Shown: piece after piece, positions 1 to 9,145 of the stretch
How the letters are laid out: every line of letters begins with the position of its first letter
Numbering within the stretch: position 1 is the stretch's first letter
Origin: JAPPHA01 sp965242975
GTDB taxonomy: Bacteria > Pseudomonadota > Alphaproteobacteria > Rhodobacterales > Rhodobacteraceae
Reading direction: 5' to 3'
DNA: 64,000 nt
Assembly (NCBI GenBank): GCA_965242975.1
Contig: CBDETS010000007.1
Location: forward strand, 1,240,001 to 1,304,000
The notes under the pieces: model-generated
What the model was told of the DNA's origin: nothing
The model's database searches: none
What the model saw: only the letters and a program-made list of their open reading frames with translations
Position numbers and translations under genes: made by a program

Positions 1-227
1 GGAACGCATACAATCGAATTAATTTCTGTTAGGTAAACCATTGTATTTGTAGGATCAATTTCAGATCGGATCGGCAAGTACCCGGCCACGGTCCTTCCCT
101 GGCCGACCTGATCGAGGAAACCAATTAACCGTTCATTGGCGCGTCTGGTTGCCGACCTGCTTGCGGCGTACCGGCGGCGTTCAAGTGCGGACTTCCGAAG
201 TCTTGCCTTGTTGTCCGCGATGTTCAT
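1..227 (-). CDS. fau: 5-formyltetrahydrofolate cyclo-ligase, N-terminal part (gene runs off the left edge)
   Basis: The reading frame starts at an ATG (complement of 225-227) and runs leftwards out of the window, giving 75 codons without a stop. The first 20 residues form the basic helix typical of the family (RLRKSALERRRY), and VAGYLPIRSEIDP at residues 47-59 matches the conserved VAGYxPIxSEIDP motif. The enzyme converts 5-formyl-THF to 5,10-methenyl-THF with ATP in the cytosol (family knowledge). The catalytic C-terminal half is outside the window, so integrity cannot be judged. A candidate 6S RNA lies 62 nt upstream, the usual proteobacterial neighbour of this gene. Confidence 0.8.
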   Translation of the reverse strand, partial: MNIADNKARLRKSALERRRYAASRSATRRANERLIGFLDQVGQGRTVAGYLPIRSEIDPTNTMVYLTEINSIVCV

Positions 228-288
228 GGAGCCGATCATGCAGTTTTCGCGGAAAGGGGTAATTCGGCGGAACCGCCAATCCAACCGT

Positions 289-433
289 AGAGGCTGTCAT
301 ATTTCTCGTACGCCCGGTCATGCCAGGTGGGCACCGGATGCGAAAGGCCAAGACCAACCACAGAGCCAGCTCCCCAGAAAAACGTGTCGGCGACTGGAAT
401 ATCGCAACTACGAGAAGGGCAGTATCCGCCTCT
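289..433 (-). ncRNA. ssrS: Candidate 6S RNA (ssrS-like)
   Basis: On the minus strand a 145-nt segment is closed by two nested stems: an outer 6-bp stem (AGAGGC at 289-294 with GCCTCT at 428-433 on the plus strand) and an inner perfect 8-bp stem (TTCTCGTA 303-310 with TACGAGAA 409-416), separated by an asymmetric 8/11-nt internal loop and enclosing a 98-nt core. Size, terminal-stem architecture and position directly upstream of the cyclo-ligase gene fit 6S RNA, which inhibits the housekeeping RNA polymerase. The central bubble was not folded by computation, and zapA, often found on the other side, is absent. The identification rests on position and stems, not on a covariance match. Confidence 0.45.
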
Positions 434-829
434 TGCGCGTTTAATCGACCCTTCCTCTTCAGGCAAGCACCGAAGCCAGAAGTCGGTTGCAAATTATACG
501 CATTGATCAAGTAACCGGCATTCTCACGATCCCCGGTCGTTCCGGTGTATTCCCGCGAATTGCCGTAAAGGGCAGGATCAAAATGACACGATGTCGGGCA
601 GGTAGCTGCGCGCTGACCATAACGTGCCCCTTGAGCGCATGGAGTCAGGCTCGTCGGGTCCCATCGATTGCCATGATCAGCACATAATGGAGCAAGGGCA
701 ACTCAACGAGATTCTTGCTCGTCTTTCAGTCGATGTACACCCGAACACACTTTCCGTCTGAACCCGTTCAACTGAAGCCGCCGGTTCTGGCTTGTCTGCA
801 ATCGGCACGCCCAAACCTGACTCAACCGG
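434..829. other. No gene recognised
   Basis: Roughly 400 bases with only short open frames of no recognisable composition on either strand. A zapA gene, which often sits here when 6S RNA and the cyclo-ligase are adjacent, was looked for and not found. Confidence 0.5.
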
Positions 830-1380
830 TCACTTCGCCGGGTTCAGGCGTCGTGCTTCCCTGTCGATGCCGGTCCTGAACCGGACCGGTGGAATCCGCT
901 GATCAAATCCAGGAGTTTCCTGGTGAACTCCGCACATGCCCGGTTCTGTCAGGTTTGCAGTTGCACAGTTGTCGATGAAGGTACACCTGCCCGCAGTCTT
1001 GGTGAATGCCGAATGAACGGCATGACTATCGACGTCACAGACGAACAACCTCTCGTGCCAATCACCCGTTCCGGGACTGCCCCAACCTGATCCTGACGTA
1101 GCGTAAAATCGACGGAACGGAGGACGAACGCGGCAGGAATCTGAAAGTGTTCGTAGAAAAGTGCGGGGTCGAAGTGGGTCCCATGAGGCAGAGGAGGCAG
1201 ACAAAACGTCACATACTCGGCATCAGCGGGATCTGCAGCGATGTAGAAGCCAACCGGCACGTTGCCGCCGGTATTGAGTACCACTTGGTCGCGAAACATG
1301 GCCGCAGCAGCCAGAATCATGGCAAGGGCCACCACCAAATATCGAAACGGGAGGCTGGTGGTTGAGGAAAGAATCATCAA
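830..1380 (-). pseudogene. TraF-like conjugal-transfer signal peptidase (S26 family), decayed
   Basis: The first frame (from 1380) begins with an N-terminal membrane segment (about residues 10-28) followed by NTGGNVPVGFY, which aligns with the N-T-x-x-S-M/V-P-x-G-L/F-Y box around the catalytic serine of TraF/S26 peptidases. Here the serine position is Asn. The similarity then moves to a second frame ending at 830, where SHAVHSAFTKTAGR resembles the family's mid region and QETPGFDQR the SFDSR region. The Lys expected after the Ser box reads as Arg. Frameshift plus both catalytic residues lost indicate a dead gene. In live systems TraF matures the conjugative pilin and is encoded beside a relaxase, which is not seen here. 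Confidence 0.55.
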
Positions 1381-1390
1381 CGATCGAAAG

Positions 1391-1723
1391 TCAGCAACCG
1401 GTGACAGCCACTGAACCGGTTTCCGCCGACTGCCGGGGCGTTACGCACTTCATGATGTCGTGGCCCGAAACGATCTCTGCCTGACGGAGTTCTCACGTTG
1501 TCTGCAAATTCAGCCAGAGTCGCGGCGGCGTCCCGAAATACCGTGCAAGCCGTAGAGCCGTGTTCGCGCTCACACCCCGCTGGCGGTTCAAGATCATCGT
1601 CATCCTGTTCTCCGGCACGCCCAGCGTTTTCGACAGCGCATTGGCCGACAGCCCGAGCTCATCGAGCTCGTCGCACAGGATTTCTCCGGGATGCACCGGC
1701 TTGATGTCGTACCTGGTGTTCAT
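1391..1723 (-). pseudogene. higA: HigA-family antitoxin with an in-frame stop codon
   Basis: The frame from 1723 encodes a helix-turn-helix protein with HigA hallmarks: VHPGEILCDELDELGLS at residues 11-27, a central HTH, and RLARYFGTPPRLWLNLQ at 59-75. It stops after 76 residues at a TGA (complement of 1493-1495) exactly where the family has the Tyr of NLQxxYDL. The same frame then continues with ELRQAEI, the expected C-terminal helix, to a stop at 1391-1393. So this is a single nonsense change in an otherwise complete gene of 110 codons. HigA normally represses its operon and neutralises the HigB mRNA interferase; no HigB is seen upstream, making this an orphan. The 76-residue form keeps the DNA-binding part and could still be expressed. 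Confidence 0.7.
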
Positions 1724-1779
1724 ATCAAGACGCCCTCAGTGACAATCCACGATCTCTACGTCGAACGGTCCTTCGTCCG

Positions 1780-2240
1780 TCATCGTTGATGCGGTAGCCC
1801 GGTCAAGACGAGAGCCGTGCTCACCCAGTCGGGGATAACCTCAGCGGTCCACCATGCCCCGTCCCAGAAGAAAGCAACCTCCCGGTGCGGGCGGTTGAGA
1901 TCGGTGTTGTCGTAAAGCGAGGCAACGTCTGACCGCGCGATCGCTTTCGGAAGATTTGCGTGCGACCGCACAAACCGCCGCCTTGCGTCGGCTTCCGGAA
2001 CATTGTGGCCGCCGAGCGCAACGCGATTGCGGATACGGTCAAGTGACTGTTCGTGCGAATCAACGGACACGAAGTGAAGGATAATCCGGTAGCCTGCTCC
2101 TTGCGCGGCTGCCATATGGCGGAAGATACCAACTCCGGCGAGTGTGGTTTCCACCAGATGCGCCCGGCCAGCGTCGAGCGCAGTTCGTCGACGACGCAAC
2201 GCCTCACGCGCCGCGTGCGCGGGGCCTGATCTTGTGGTAT
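1780..2240 (-). pseudogene. Zeta-toxin-like kinase, N-terminus lost
   Basis: The preserved part contains AGRAHLVETTLAG, RIILHFVSVDSHEQSLDRI and NVPEADARRRFVRS, matching the middle and C-terminal parts of zeta-toxin-like P-loop kinases (COG4185 group), and ends normally near WDGAWW. The Walker A loop and everything before it are missing: the homology begins near 2235, where an IS1380-type element abuts. The short start near 2262 lies in insertion-sequence DNA. Zeta-like kinases phosphorylate UDP-N-acetylglucosamine in toxin-antitoxin systems (family knowledge); without the P-loop this copy should be inactive. It lies 57 bp upstream of the HigA relic on the same strand, but the two families are not normally partners. 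Confidence 0.6.
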
Positions 2241-2286
2241 TGGTGAATGAATACAACAACATACGCCACCACGAGGACCCGACCCC

Positions 2287-2803
2287 ATGCAGACAGAGTG
2301 TACATCACCGCAACTGGAATTTGAAGGACTCGGAAAGCGTCGGGTTGTCGGGAAATTCGACGGCGGCCGGATGACTTCCGACGCCGGTGCCCTGCTGCTG
2401 CGGGAAGCCGATCGCCTGTTCGACGTCACCGGGCGTCTGGCGGCCTGTTTCATCGATCATCGCAATCCCGAGCGTGTCGAACATCACCTCGAGACCCTAG
2501 TCGCGCAACGGGTGATGGCCCTGGCGCTGGGGTACGAGGATATCAACGACCATGACCGGTTGCGCGATGACACCGCCCTGGCCCTGGCCAGCGGCTGTGC
2601 GGACGTGACCGGGGCCACGCGCTGGCCGCGGCGAGCACGCTGAACCGGCTGGAGCTTGGCACGCCGGAGGAGGCGGCCACGCACCGGTACAAGAAGATCG
2701 TCGCGGAGCCGGGCGCATCCGGGTGACGGTGCGCAAGGTCTGGCTGTCCTTCGCATCGGTGTTTCCGTTGCAGGATGTGTTCAAGCAGGCGCTTGGCAAC
2801 TAG
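2287..2803 (+). pseudogene. IS1380-family transposase, internally deleted
   Basis: The N-terminal part (LEFEGLGKRRVVGKFDGG, TSDAGALLLREADRL, ALGYEDINDHDRLRDD) is typical of IS1380 transposases. After about 115 codons the homology switches frame (STLNRLELGTPEEAA) and by about 2710 jumps to the extreme C-terminus (VTVRKVWLSFASVFPLQ), ending at a TAG at 2801-2803. Nearly all of the DDE core is missing. The element interrupts the zeta-like kinase on its left. It could only be mobilised in trans. Terminal inverted repeats could not be fixed by eye. Confidence 0.7.
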
Positions 2804-3179
2804 CGCGCAGCACCGGTACGCGCTCCGCCCGGCTAAACGCACTCCCCACTCGAACCCGGCTTTCTGGCAGCGTCGCAAAGGATGCTACGGGGAGATGTGT
2901 CCGCAGCACACGGAAAGGTGCGCACGGCATCCGGGGAAATGACTTCGCGCCTGAAGTGGCGTGCGGAAACCGGGCTCGATCCGGCCGGAACCCCGATGAA
3001 AGGCACCTTCAGCGCGTCATCGTGGCCACGAGCCACGAAAATGCCGCGAAACAGACCTCACCGTAGGTTTGGTGAACTGTGCGGGTTAGTGGACTTCAAG
3101 AAGGGATACCATTCCCGACAATTGCCAACTTTCAAACCCAGTTGCCCGGTTCGCGCTGCACTGCTCCTACACTGATGAC

Positions 3180-3954
3180 CCCGAATCATGGAGTGTATCC
3201 GGATAATGTGCTGGGGACGGAACTGGTGGGCGGGCGCAGGATCGAGGTTCCGGCCTGCGGGGGACCGAACCGCAGGAAGGCCCGCACGGCGAAGCTGACA
3301 TTGCGCTGCACGCCGGTGGAGCTGCTTGCCCCGAAGGACCGGTGTGACGAACCGCCGATCCGCATGATCGCGGTCTCGGCCCGTGAGGAGGATCCTCCCC
3401 GCCGCCCGGCCTTGCCTGCATCGAAGACAGGGAAGAAGAAGAGCCAACCGCTGCACTGGATGCTGCTGACCACCGAGGGCAAGGGCGATCTCGACACTGC
3501 CTGCACGGTGCTGCGCTGGTACGAACTGCGCTGGCGGATCAAACGGTTCTTCCATGCGCTGAAGGTCGGCACCCGCATCGAGGATCGCCGCCTCGACGAG
3601 GCCGACGACCTGAAGAAGTGTCTCGCCTTCGACGCAATCACCGCATTCAGGGTTTGTGGGATCTTTCACTCCTCGCCCGCGAGAGGCCGGAAGACCCGGC
3701 TGATCGATTTGTCACCGAGGACGACATCCGGGCGCTCTGCGCTCTCGCCTCCCACCATGGTTTCAAGGTCCCCCCGGGGACCGCCGGAGATGACCATCGC
3801 GGGCTTCGTCGTGCTGACCGGCGGCCTGGCGGGCTTTCATCCCTCGAAGCGCCAGCCGTTACCCGGCACGCAGAAGCTCTGGGAGGGGGTGAAGTTCCTG
3901 TCTCATGCCGTCATCGCCATCCAGGCCAAGGAAGAATGGGACCGGAAAAACTGA
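3180..3954 (+). pseudogene. IS4-family (Tn5-like) transposase fragment, frameshifted
   Basis: Starts inside the DDE domain: RRKARTAKLTLRCTPVELLAP, LHWMLLTTEGKGD and the Y-x2-R-x3 box WYELRWRIKRFFHALKVGTR are typical of Tn5-like transposases. The essential Glu of the YREK motif reads as Lys (WRIK). Near 3650 homology moves to another frame (WDLSLLARERPEDPADRF) and near 3785 returns to the first for the C-terminal domain (FHPSKRQPLPGTQKLWEG). The first half of the protein is absent. At least two frameshifts and a lost catalytic Glu show a long-dead copy. Confidence 0.7.
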
Positions 3955-4725
3955 AAAGGAGACGAGAACCCGGAGTTAAGTGTGATAGATTGATAGGTGC
4001 GGAGCGGGCCGGGAACGCGTTCGAAACATGCGTGCACAGCGGCAAGCATGACGGGCACCGACAGATGCCTGCGGAAGGAACTTCTGGACATTTAACTGCT
4101 CGGCTTTGCCCGTTTTGCCGCAGGATGCCCGGATCCGCGCAAAAAATCTAAGAAACAACTCCGTGAATGTCATGTAACCGTTTGATAATAAACAAAAAGA
4201 GTTTCTAGCGGGAATTGCTGACCGGAACTTCATCGGTGAAGTTCGAAGAGAATATCATTGTCAGCGAGGTTACTAAATCCGGGCGAGACTCCATGTAACG
4301 GTCCTGGCGGAGTTCGTCACACGGAAGGAATTTGGAGGGATCAATCTCCAGTCGTTCGAACACCCAATCCTAAAGAGGCATCGGTCGCGCCAACACCGGA
4401 AAACGGTGGCGGATCTTGGCCTGGTTCGTCACGTCGCTCAGCGTCAACCTGGCCAGATCAATGAGAAGCACCACCAGTCTGTGGACCGGCGGCGGATCAG
4501 CGGTGCGGTCGGTGTCCCGGCAAGCGAATTCGTTGACATTACGGTCCCATCGCGACCATCGGCCCGACTTGTACCAGTTTAAACCAGGATGAACACATGA
4601 ACCGCTGCAAGACAACAGGACCTGTCTCATGATCAAGCGGAACGGCCGTCAATGCCGGAATGACGTATCGACACTGAGTCCGAGTGGATCATTGACAGTT
4701 TGTTCTACAAATGTTCAAAGGCCGG
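3955..4725. other. No gene recognised
   Basis: About 770 bases between a dead transposase and mmcB. Short open frames occur on both strands, but none has a recognisable motif or convincing composition. Probably decayed mobile DNA. Confidence 0.5.
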
Positions 4726-5262
4726 ATGAACATGGAACAGGATCCAGGACGGCTTCTTGCCCGTGGCGTCATGCGTCACCTGATGCACCATGGCTTCGTG
4801 ACAATGGAACAGTTTGTCCCGTCACCAGGGTTACGTGTCGACGTCATGGCGCTGGGTCCCAAAGGCGAGTTCTGGATTATCGAATGCAAGTCGGGTTTGG
4901 CAGACTTCAGGTCCGACACGAAATGGCATCGCTATCTCGAGTTCTGCGACCAGTTCTTGTGGGCCGTCGATACTTCGTTTCCGATTGACGTTCTGCCAAC
5001 GGATACCGGTTTGATCATCGCCGACGGCTTTGACGCGAGTATCGAACGCAGTGCGCCGTGCATCCCTTCCAATCCGCTGCATGCATCCCGGCGCAAGGCG
5101 TTGACTCTGAGATTTGCCCGAACCGCTGCCCAAAGACTACGAGTTGTTCACGACCCACCGTCCGTCAGGAGATTTGCTCCGGAAGGCGATCACGATCGGT
5201 ATCCGGATGGGGCAGCGAGAAGGAATTTTGTCTCCACCCAAACCTTGGGTCGAGCCGATTAG
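4726..5262 (+). CDS. mmcB: MmcB-family DNA repair protein (putative nuclease)
   Basis: Recognised by RGVMRHLMHHGF, RVDVMALGPKGEFWIIECKSG, DFRSDTKWHRYLEFCDQF, FPIDVLPTDTGLIIADGF and RRKALTLRFARTAAQRL, the successive conserved blocks of MmcB (PF06319), an SOS-induced putative PD-(D/E)xK nuclease of alphaproteobacteria. The D...ExK pattern is present as VDVM...IECKS. The start at 4726 follows AAAGG by five bases; ATGs at 4711 and 4732 are alternatives. The last 35 or so residues run beyond the usual end of the family and have a different character, so a shifted frame near 5150 is possible. Monocistronic; no LexA box was identified. Confidence 0.75.
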   Translation: MNMEQDPGRLLARGVMRHLMHHGFVTMEQFVPSPGLRVDVMALGPKGEFWIIECKSGLADFRSDTKWHRYLEFCDQFLWAVDTSFPIDVLPTDTGLIIADGFDASIERSAPCIPSNPLHASRRKALTLRFARTAAQRLRVVHDPPSVRRFAPEGDHDRYPDGAARRNFVSTQTLGRAD

Positions 5263-5483
5263 ACAGTTCCGCAGTTTTTTTCCTGAGGGCCCGAAATCCT
5301 CAAAAACCGGCCGACTTCGGACGGACCGATTTCGATCGGATGTCCCCCGCAATTGCATGACTTGCGCCGAAAGACGAGGCTTCGAGCCAGGGGACCCGCG
5401 TCACGACCCTCTTCACGCGTTCGTTTCCGTGAACCGGTAGCCTTGCCTTGCAATAGACCCGCCTGAACGCTATTCGTGCAGGT

Positions 5484-5560
5484 GTGCCGACGTAGCTCAG
5501 TTGGTTAGAGCACTAGATTGTGGATCTAGGGGTCCCCTGTTCGAGTCAGGGCGTCGGTAC
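5484..5560 (+). tRNA. tRNA-His (anticodon GTG)
   Basis: Cloverleaf readable by eye: anticodon arm CTAGA-TTGTGGA-TCTAG, D arm GCTCAGTTGGTTAGAGC, T arm CCCTG-TTCGAGT-CAGGG. The acceptor is extended by the His-specific G-1 (5484) pairing with C73 (5560). The genome reads CAT after C73, so the 3' CCA is not encoded and must be added, unlike the tRNA-Cys and tRNA-Gly genes in this window. Confidence 0.95.
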
Positions 5561-5645
5561 CATCCCACGATGATCAGGTTCTGCTCGGTCCCCCGGTAAC
5601 TCCTGCCCGAAACCGGCACGGTCGTTGCCATGCCTGTTGACCCTT

Positions 5646-7193
5646 TCAGAAATCCGTTGGTGCCCCACCCTGTTCCTTGCGTTTCGCAACGAACTCGCCA
5701 AGTTCTTCCCTGACACCTTCATCCATCGGCGGCGGCTCGAATTCCGCGAGGATATTCTTCCAGACCCCGTTCGCGCGCTGGGCCGTCCAGACCGCGCCAT
5801 TCCGTTCCCATGCCTCGAAGTTGGTCCAGTCAGACAGGAATGGTGAGTAGAACGCAGTCTCATATCTGTCCTGCGTGTGCCTGGCTCCAAAAAAGTGACC
5901 TCTCGGTCCGACCTCCCTGATTGCATCGACGGCGACATCGTCGTCGGTCGTCGAAACGAGCGCCGAATCCATATAGCGTTCGAACTGCTGAAGGATTTCG
6001 CAGTCCATGACGAATTTTTCGTAACTTGCGATAAGACCGCCTTCGAGCCAACCCGCGGCATGGTAGACAATATTCACATGCCCCTGTACGGCCGACCACA
6101 AGGAATTCATGCTTTCCCACACCGCCTGTCCATCCGGGGCATTCGCTGCGCAGGCGTTCGATGCCCTTAACGGCAGCCCGTAAAACCGCGCCATTTGTCC
6201 TGAAATCTGGGTAGCCCTCACATATTCCGGCGTACCGAAAGCCGGCGCTCCCGACTTCATGTCCACATTGGATGTGAACGAACCGATAACGCACGGGGTA
6301 CCGGGATTGATGCACTGCAAGAGCGCAATCGCGGCCAGACCTTCAGCCACAAATTGTGTAACCGCCCCGACCATGGTGACGGGAGCCATGGCGCCTGCCA
6401 AGGTGAACGGGGAAACAACCACCATCTGTCCCCGACGGGCGCAACGCATTGCTCCATCCAGCATCGGATAATCATGTTTCAGTGGAGAGGTCGAATTGAT
6501 GTTCGTGTACATTCGGGATTCGTCTTCGAATTCCTGGTGCGTCAAACCGCCCGCAATCCGAACCATCTCCATGACGTCTTCCATACGTTCCCGACCAAGT
6601 GAATAGGCATGGCACACCTTGTCTGTGGTCAGGAGTTTCGTGTGAACGCAATCGAGGTGACGAATGGACGGGTGAATGTCGACAGGTTCAACCGGATACC
6701 CGCCGGCGAGATGGATGCAGTTGAAGTACTGCGTCAATTTGAGGAAGTTTTCGAAGTCTTCGAAATTTCCGACGCGGCGGCCCTTGTCGAGGCATAACGC
6801 GTTCGGTGGAGACGACACGTTCACGAATACCATGTTTCGGCCGCCGATGGTTATCTTCCGTTCCGGATTCCTGGGAGTCACGGTGAACTCGGACGGACAG
6901 TTTCCGATCATCTCCATGACCCAATCCCGGTCCATTCGAACGTTTTCGTCGCTGACCTTGCAACCGGCCTGCTTCAGGATTTCGCAGGACTCCGCGTTCA
7001 GGAATTCTATGCCTATTTCTTCAAGAACTCTCATGGCTCCGTTATGGATAGCCAGAACGCCCTCTGCGTTTAACGGTTCGGTCGGTGAATCCAGGTTAAC
7101 CGGTGGATTCCAGGGCATCTGCTCAATGGCGTGTCTGGTTGCCCTGCGGAGATTCCCCCGGCGTCCACCGGAACGTCGCCGTTCTTCAGCCAT
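5646..7193 (-). CDS. MttB-family methyltransferase (trimethylamine methyltransferase superfamily, non-pyrrolysine)
   Basis: A 515-residue protein of the expected family length, with typical segments GAMRVLEEIGIEFLN (about residue 51), HLDCVHTKLLTTDK, INSTSPLKHDYPM, SPFTLAGAMAPVT and ASNACAANAPDGQAVWESM. The frame is uninterrupted, with no internal TAG for pyrrolysine, so it belongs to the non-Pyl branch, whose known members (such as MtgB) demethylate quaternary amines like glycine betaine and pass the methyl group to a corrinoid protein. No corrinoid protein or corrinoid:THF methyltransferase is in the window, so the substrate is unknown. It lies 87 bp downstream of a HAD phosphatase on the same strand, probably co-transcribed. 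Confidence 0.8.
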   Translation of the reverse strand: MAEERRRSGGRRGNLRRATRHAIEQMPWNPPVNLDSPTEPLNAEGVLAIHNGAMRVLEEIGIEFLNAESCEILKQAGCKVSDENVRMDRDWVMEMIGNCPSEFTVTPRNPERKITIGGRNMVFVNVSSPPNALCLDKGRRVGNFEDFENFLKLTQYFNCIHLAGGYPVEPVDIHPSIRHLDCVHTKLLTTDKVCHAYSLGRERMEDVMEMVRIAGGLTHQEFEDESRMYTNINSTSPLKHDYPMLDGAMRCARRGQMVVVSPFTLAGAMAPVTMVGAVTQFVAEGLAAIALLQCINPGTPCVIGSFTSNVDMKSGAPAFGTPEYVRATQISGQMARFYGLPLRASNACAANAPDGQAVWESMNSLWSAVQGHVNIVYHAAGWLEGGLIASYEKFVMDCEILQQFERYMDSALVSTTDDDVAVDAIREVGPRGHFFGARHTQDRYETAFYSPFLSDWTNFEAWERNGAVWTAQRANGVWKNILAEFEPPPMDEGVREELGEFVAKRKEQGGAPTDF

Positions 7194-7280
7194 GATCTTT
7201 CCCTTCTGACTGTGACGCCGATACCGAGGTCGTTTCGATCAGGGTATTGTGAAGACGAGCGCGCGCCATGCCAATCAATG

Positions 7281-8030
7281 TCACTTATCTTTTCGACTGT
7301 CTACAACTCCGGCTAGCCAGTCCGGGAGGGCCCAGATACCATCGAGAACCACATCGGAATCCGTTTCCAGCTGTTGCCGGGTCGCCGGACCGGTCAAGAC
7401 TCCGATCACGAGGCCGACGTCTGCTGAACGTCCTGCAATCAGGTCGTGTGTGCTATCCCCGATCATCGCTATATTTCGAAGTGGAATGGCGCAGCTCGAG
7501 GAAAAAGCCTCGATCATTCCAGTTCCGGGTTTGCCTCCAAACCCGCTGTCATAACCGCACACGAAGTCAAAGCGATCACGGACGCTGACGGCGTCAAGTT
7601 GTTCTTCGGCACTGTCCACGAAATCATTGGTGGCGACACCGAGTGTGAGTCCCATCGATCTGAGCCTGTCGAGGACCTGGCAGAGGTTGCGAACAGGTTT
7701 AGGCACCAGGCCGGAGAGGCGATCGAGGCAGATCGCGTTAATTTCGTCAATTTCGAGTTGCCCGTGCAACCCAGCCCAGATCCGGGCCATCTCGTCCGGG
7801 GTCGCGTTGACGAGACATGATCCCGCGGTAAAACTCCCGGTCTTGACGTCGAACCCTCCTGCCGCGCCAAGGCGTACTCTCATTGAGCGGTCGTCTGGCG
7901 CCAGGTCACGCAGAACCTGATTGACCCACTCAGCCCAAGTGTCGGCAAAGTCGAACAGGGTGCCATCCTTGTCGAAGAGTACCCCGCGGATGACACAACC
8001 AGCCCGGTTCAAACGTTCAGCCGCCGTCAA
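7281..8030 (-). CDS. HAD-family hydrolase (phosphoglycolate phosphatase-like)
   Basis: 249 residues with the HAD motifs in order: GVLFDKDGTLFDF (nucleophile Asp, about residues 17-29), a helical cap, GVATNDF for motif II, GGKPGTGMIEAF with the motif III Lys, and IAMIGDSTHDLIAGRSADVG for motif IV. The closest familiar type is Gph/phosphoglycolate phosphatase, but HAD substrate specificity cannot be read from motifs. It precedes the MttB-family gene on the same strand. Start at 8030; no in-frame alternative near the motif I region looks better. Confidence 0.8.
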   Translation of the reverse strand: MTAAERLNRAGCVIRGVLFDKDGTLFDFADTWAEWVNQVLRDLAPDDRSMRVRLGAAGGFDVKTGSFTAGSCLVNATPDEMARIWAGLHGQLEIDEINAICLDRLSGLVPKPVRNLCQVLDRLRSMGLTLGVATNDFVDSAEEQLDAVSVRDRFDFVCGYDSGFGGKPGTGMIEAFSSSCAIPLRNIAMIGDSTHDLIAGRSADVGLVIGVLTGPATRQQLETDSDVVLDGIWALPDWLAGVVDSRKDK

Positions 8031-9145
8031 TGTCCTGGTTCGGACGGAGCCGAATCCGTTGCAAGAATCATGTCACTCCTGACGTCCCGTTGTACGCAAA
8101 GACGCGAATGCCGGCCGCCGTTGCGCCAGGCACCCCTCGTCTTGGACAAGTTGGGACAGCCGTCCGAATCAGGGCAACTCCGGAAACCAGGCCGACTGCC
8201 GAAATGGAAAAATTCAAAGTCTGCAGGATCGGGCCGTGGTACCGGAGTCATCACAAGGACGCCGATTCAAATTTGAAACTTCTCCGCCGCCTTCTTCTGA
8301 AAGGATTCACCCTCATTGTTCTTCCAGTTGCCAGCGAAATTCGTGGCGTTCACGAGACTTTCCTGCTCAATTTCGTTGAATTGAATGCCGGATGAAGTGA
8401 CGCTTCTCCGACAGCAGATCTGAACCCAAGACAAAAAACAGCTACGAAAATTCACTGAGGAGCACAATGGGGTACGAACATGTGACGACGATCTGCACGA
8501 GAATTACATGCACGCGAGTTGTCACTCTCTGAATGACTCGCGTAAGTGCCGGTGTCACCCGCATCGGGCATATTGTTCTGCCATAACCGCTACTCCGTCA
8601 CCTGAAATCACGCGCCTGGCAGCTGAGGGTGTGGCTGGAACTCCCTCAAGAAAGTACTGGCATGATCGCTCGAATACCGTGACCATATGACCAGGTTTAT
8701 GGCCAAATGGGGCTCTCGTGGTTACGGTCGACTTGGCTCGGGCAAATACGCGTCTCGGCGATCAACACGGCGAGGTGGACGTGAGCCGAGAGTGGGAGTC
8801 GCCCGCCGAGGTAAACCGGTCGCGCATCGATCTGCCGTCTTCTGCCCAAGAAATCGCTGCCGTTGCAGGAGTTGGCCAGGTTTCGTGCGGCCATGCCCCG
8901 ATAACGGCGCCCCACCACCGAGCTGCTCCTCGAGGTCCGGGCCAAGCGGCCGTAAGGTCGGCAATTCTCCCGGATGCACTGTTTCGACACCAGTTTTCTC
9001 GCCCCCCTCGTCCATTCGGAAACTGCCTGCGAACCGATCACCAAATTATCAGGCGCATGCCGCAGGTAACGGAAAGCCGGTCCGGATCCGACTTGGAATG
9101 ACGTCGAAAGTTAGCCGGGATCAGATTGCGGAAGGTCACCCGCAT
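8031..9145. other. About 1.1 kb without a recognised gene
   Basis: Frames of 60 to about 230 codons exist on both strands but overlap one another and carry no recognisable domain. A patch near 8270-8400 is AT-richer than its neighbours, and its minus-strand frame has a hydrophilic tail that might be a gene remnant. Nothing could be named. Confidence 0.4.

Noticed and set aside
1400..1445. GCCACTG on the plus strand, as in the cobalamin riboswitch B12 box region
   Set aside because: None of the other conserved riboswitch elements is present, and no downstream cobalamin gene is on this strand.
4370..4636. Minus-strand frame of 88 codons with a hydrophobic patch
   Set aside because: No family resemblance and no ribosome-binding site; lies in a region of decayed mobile DNA.
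8267..8467. Minus-strand frame of 66 codons with a hydrophilic tail
   Set aside because: AT-richer than its surroundings, but the N-terminal half is Cys/Arg-rich and implausible; no family recognised.
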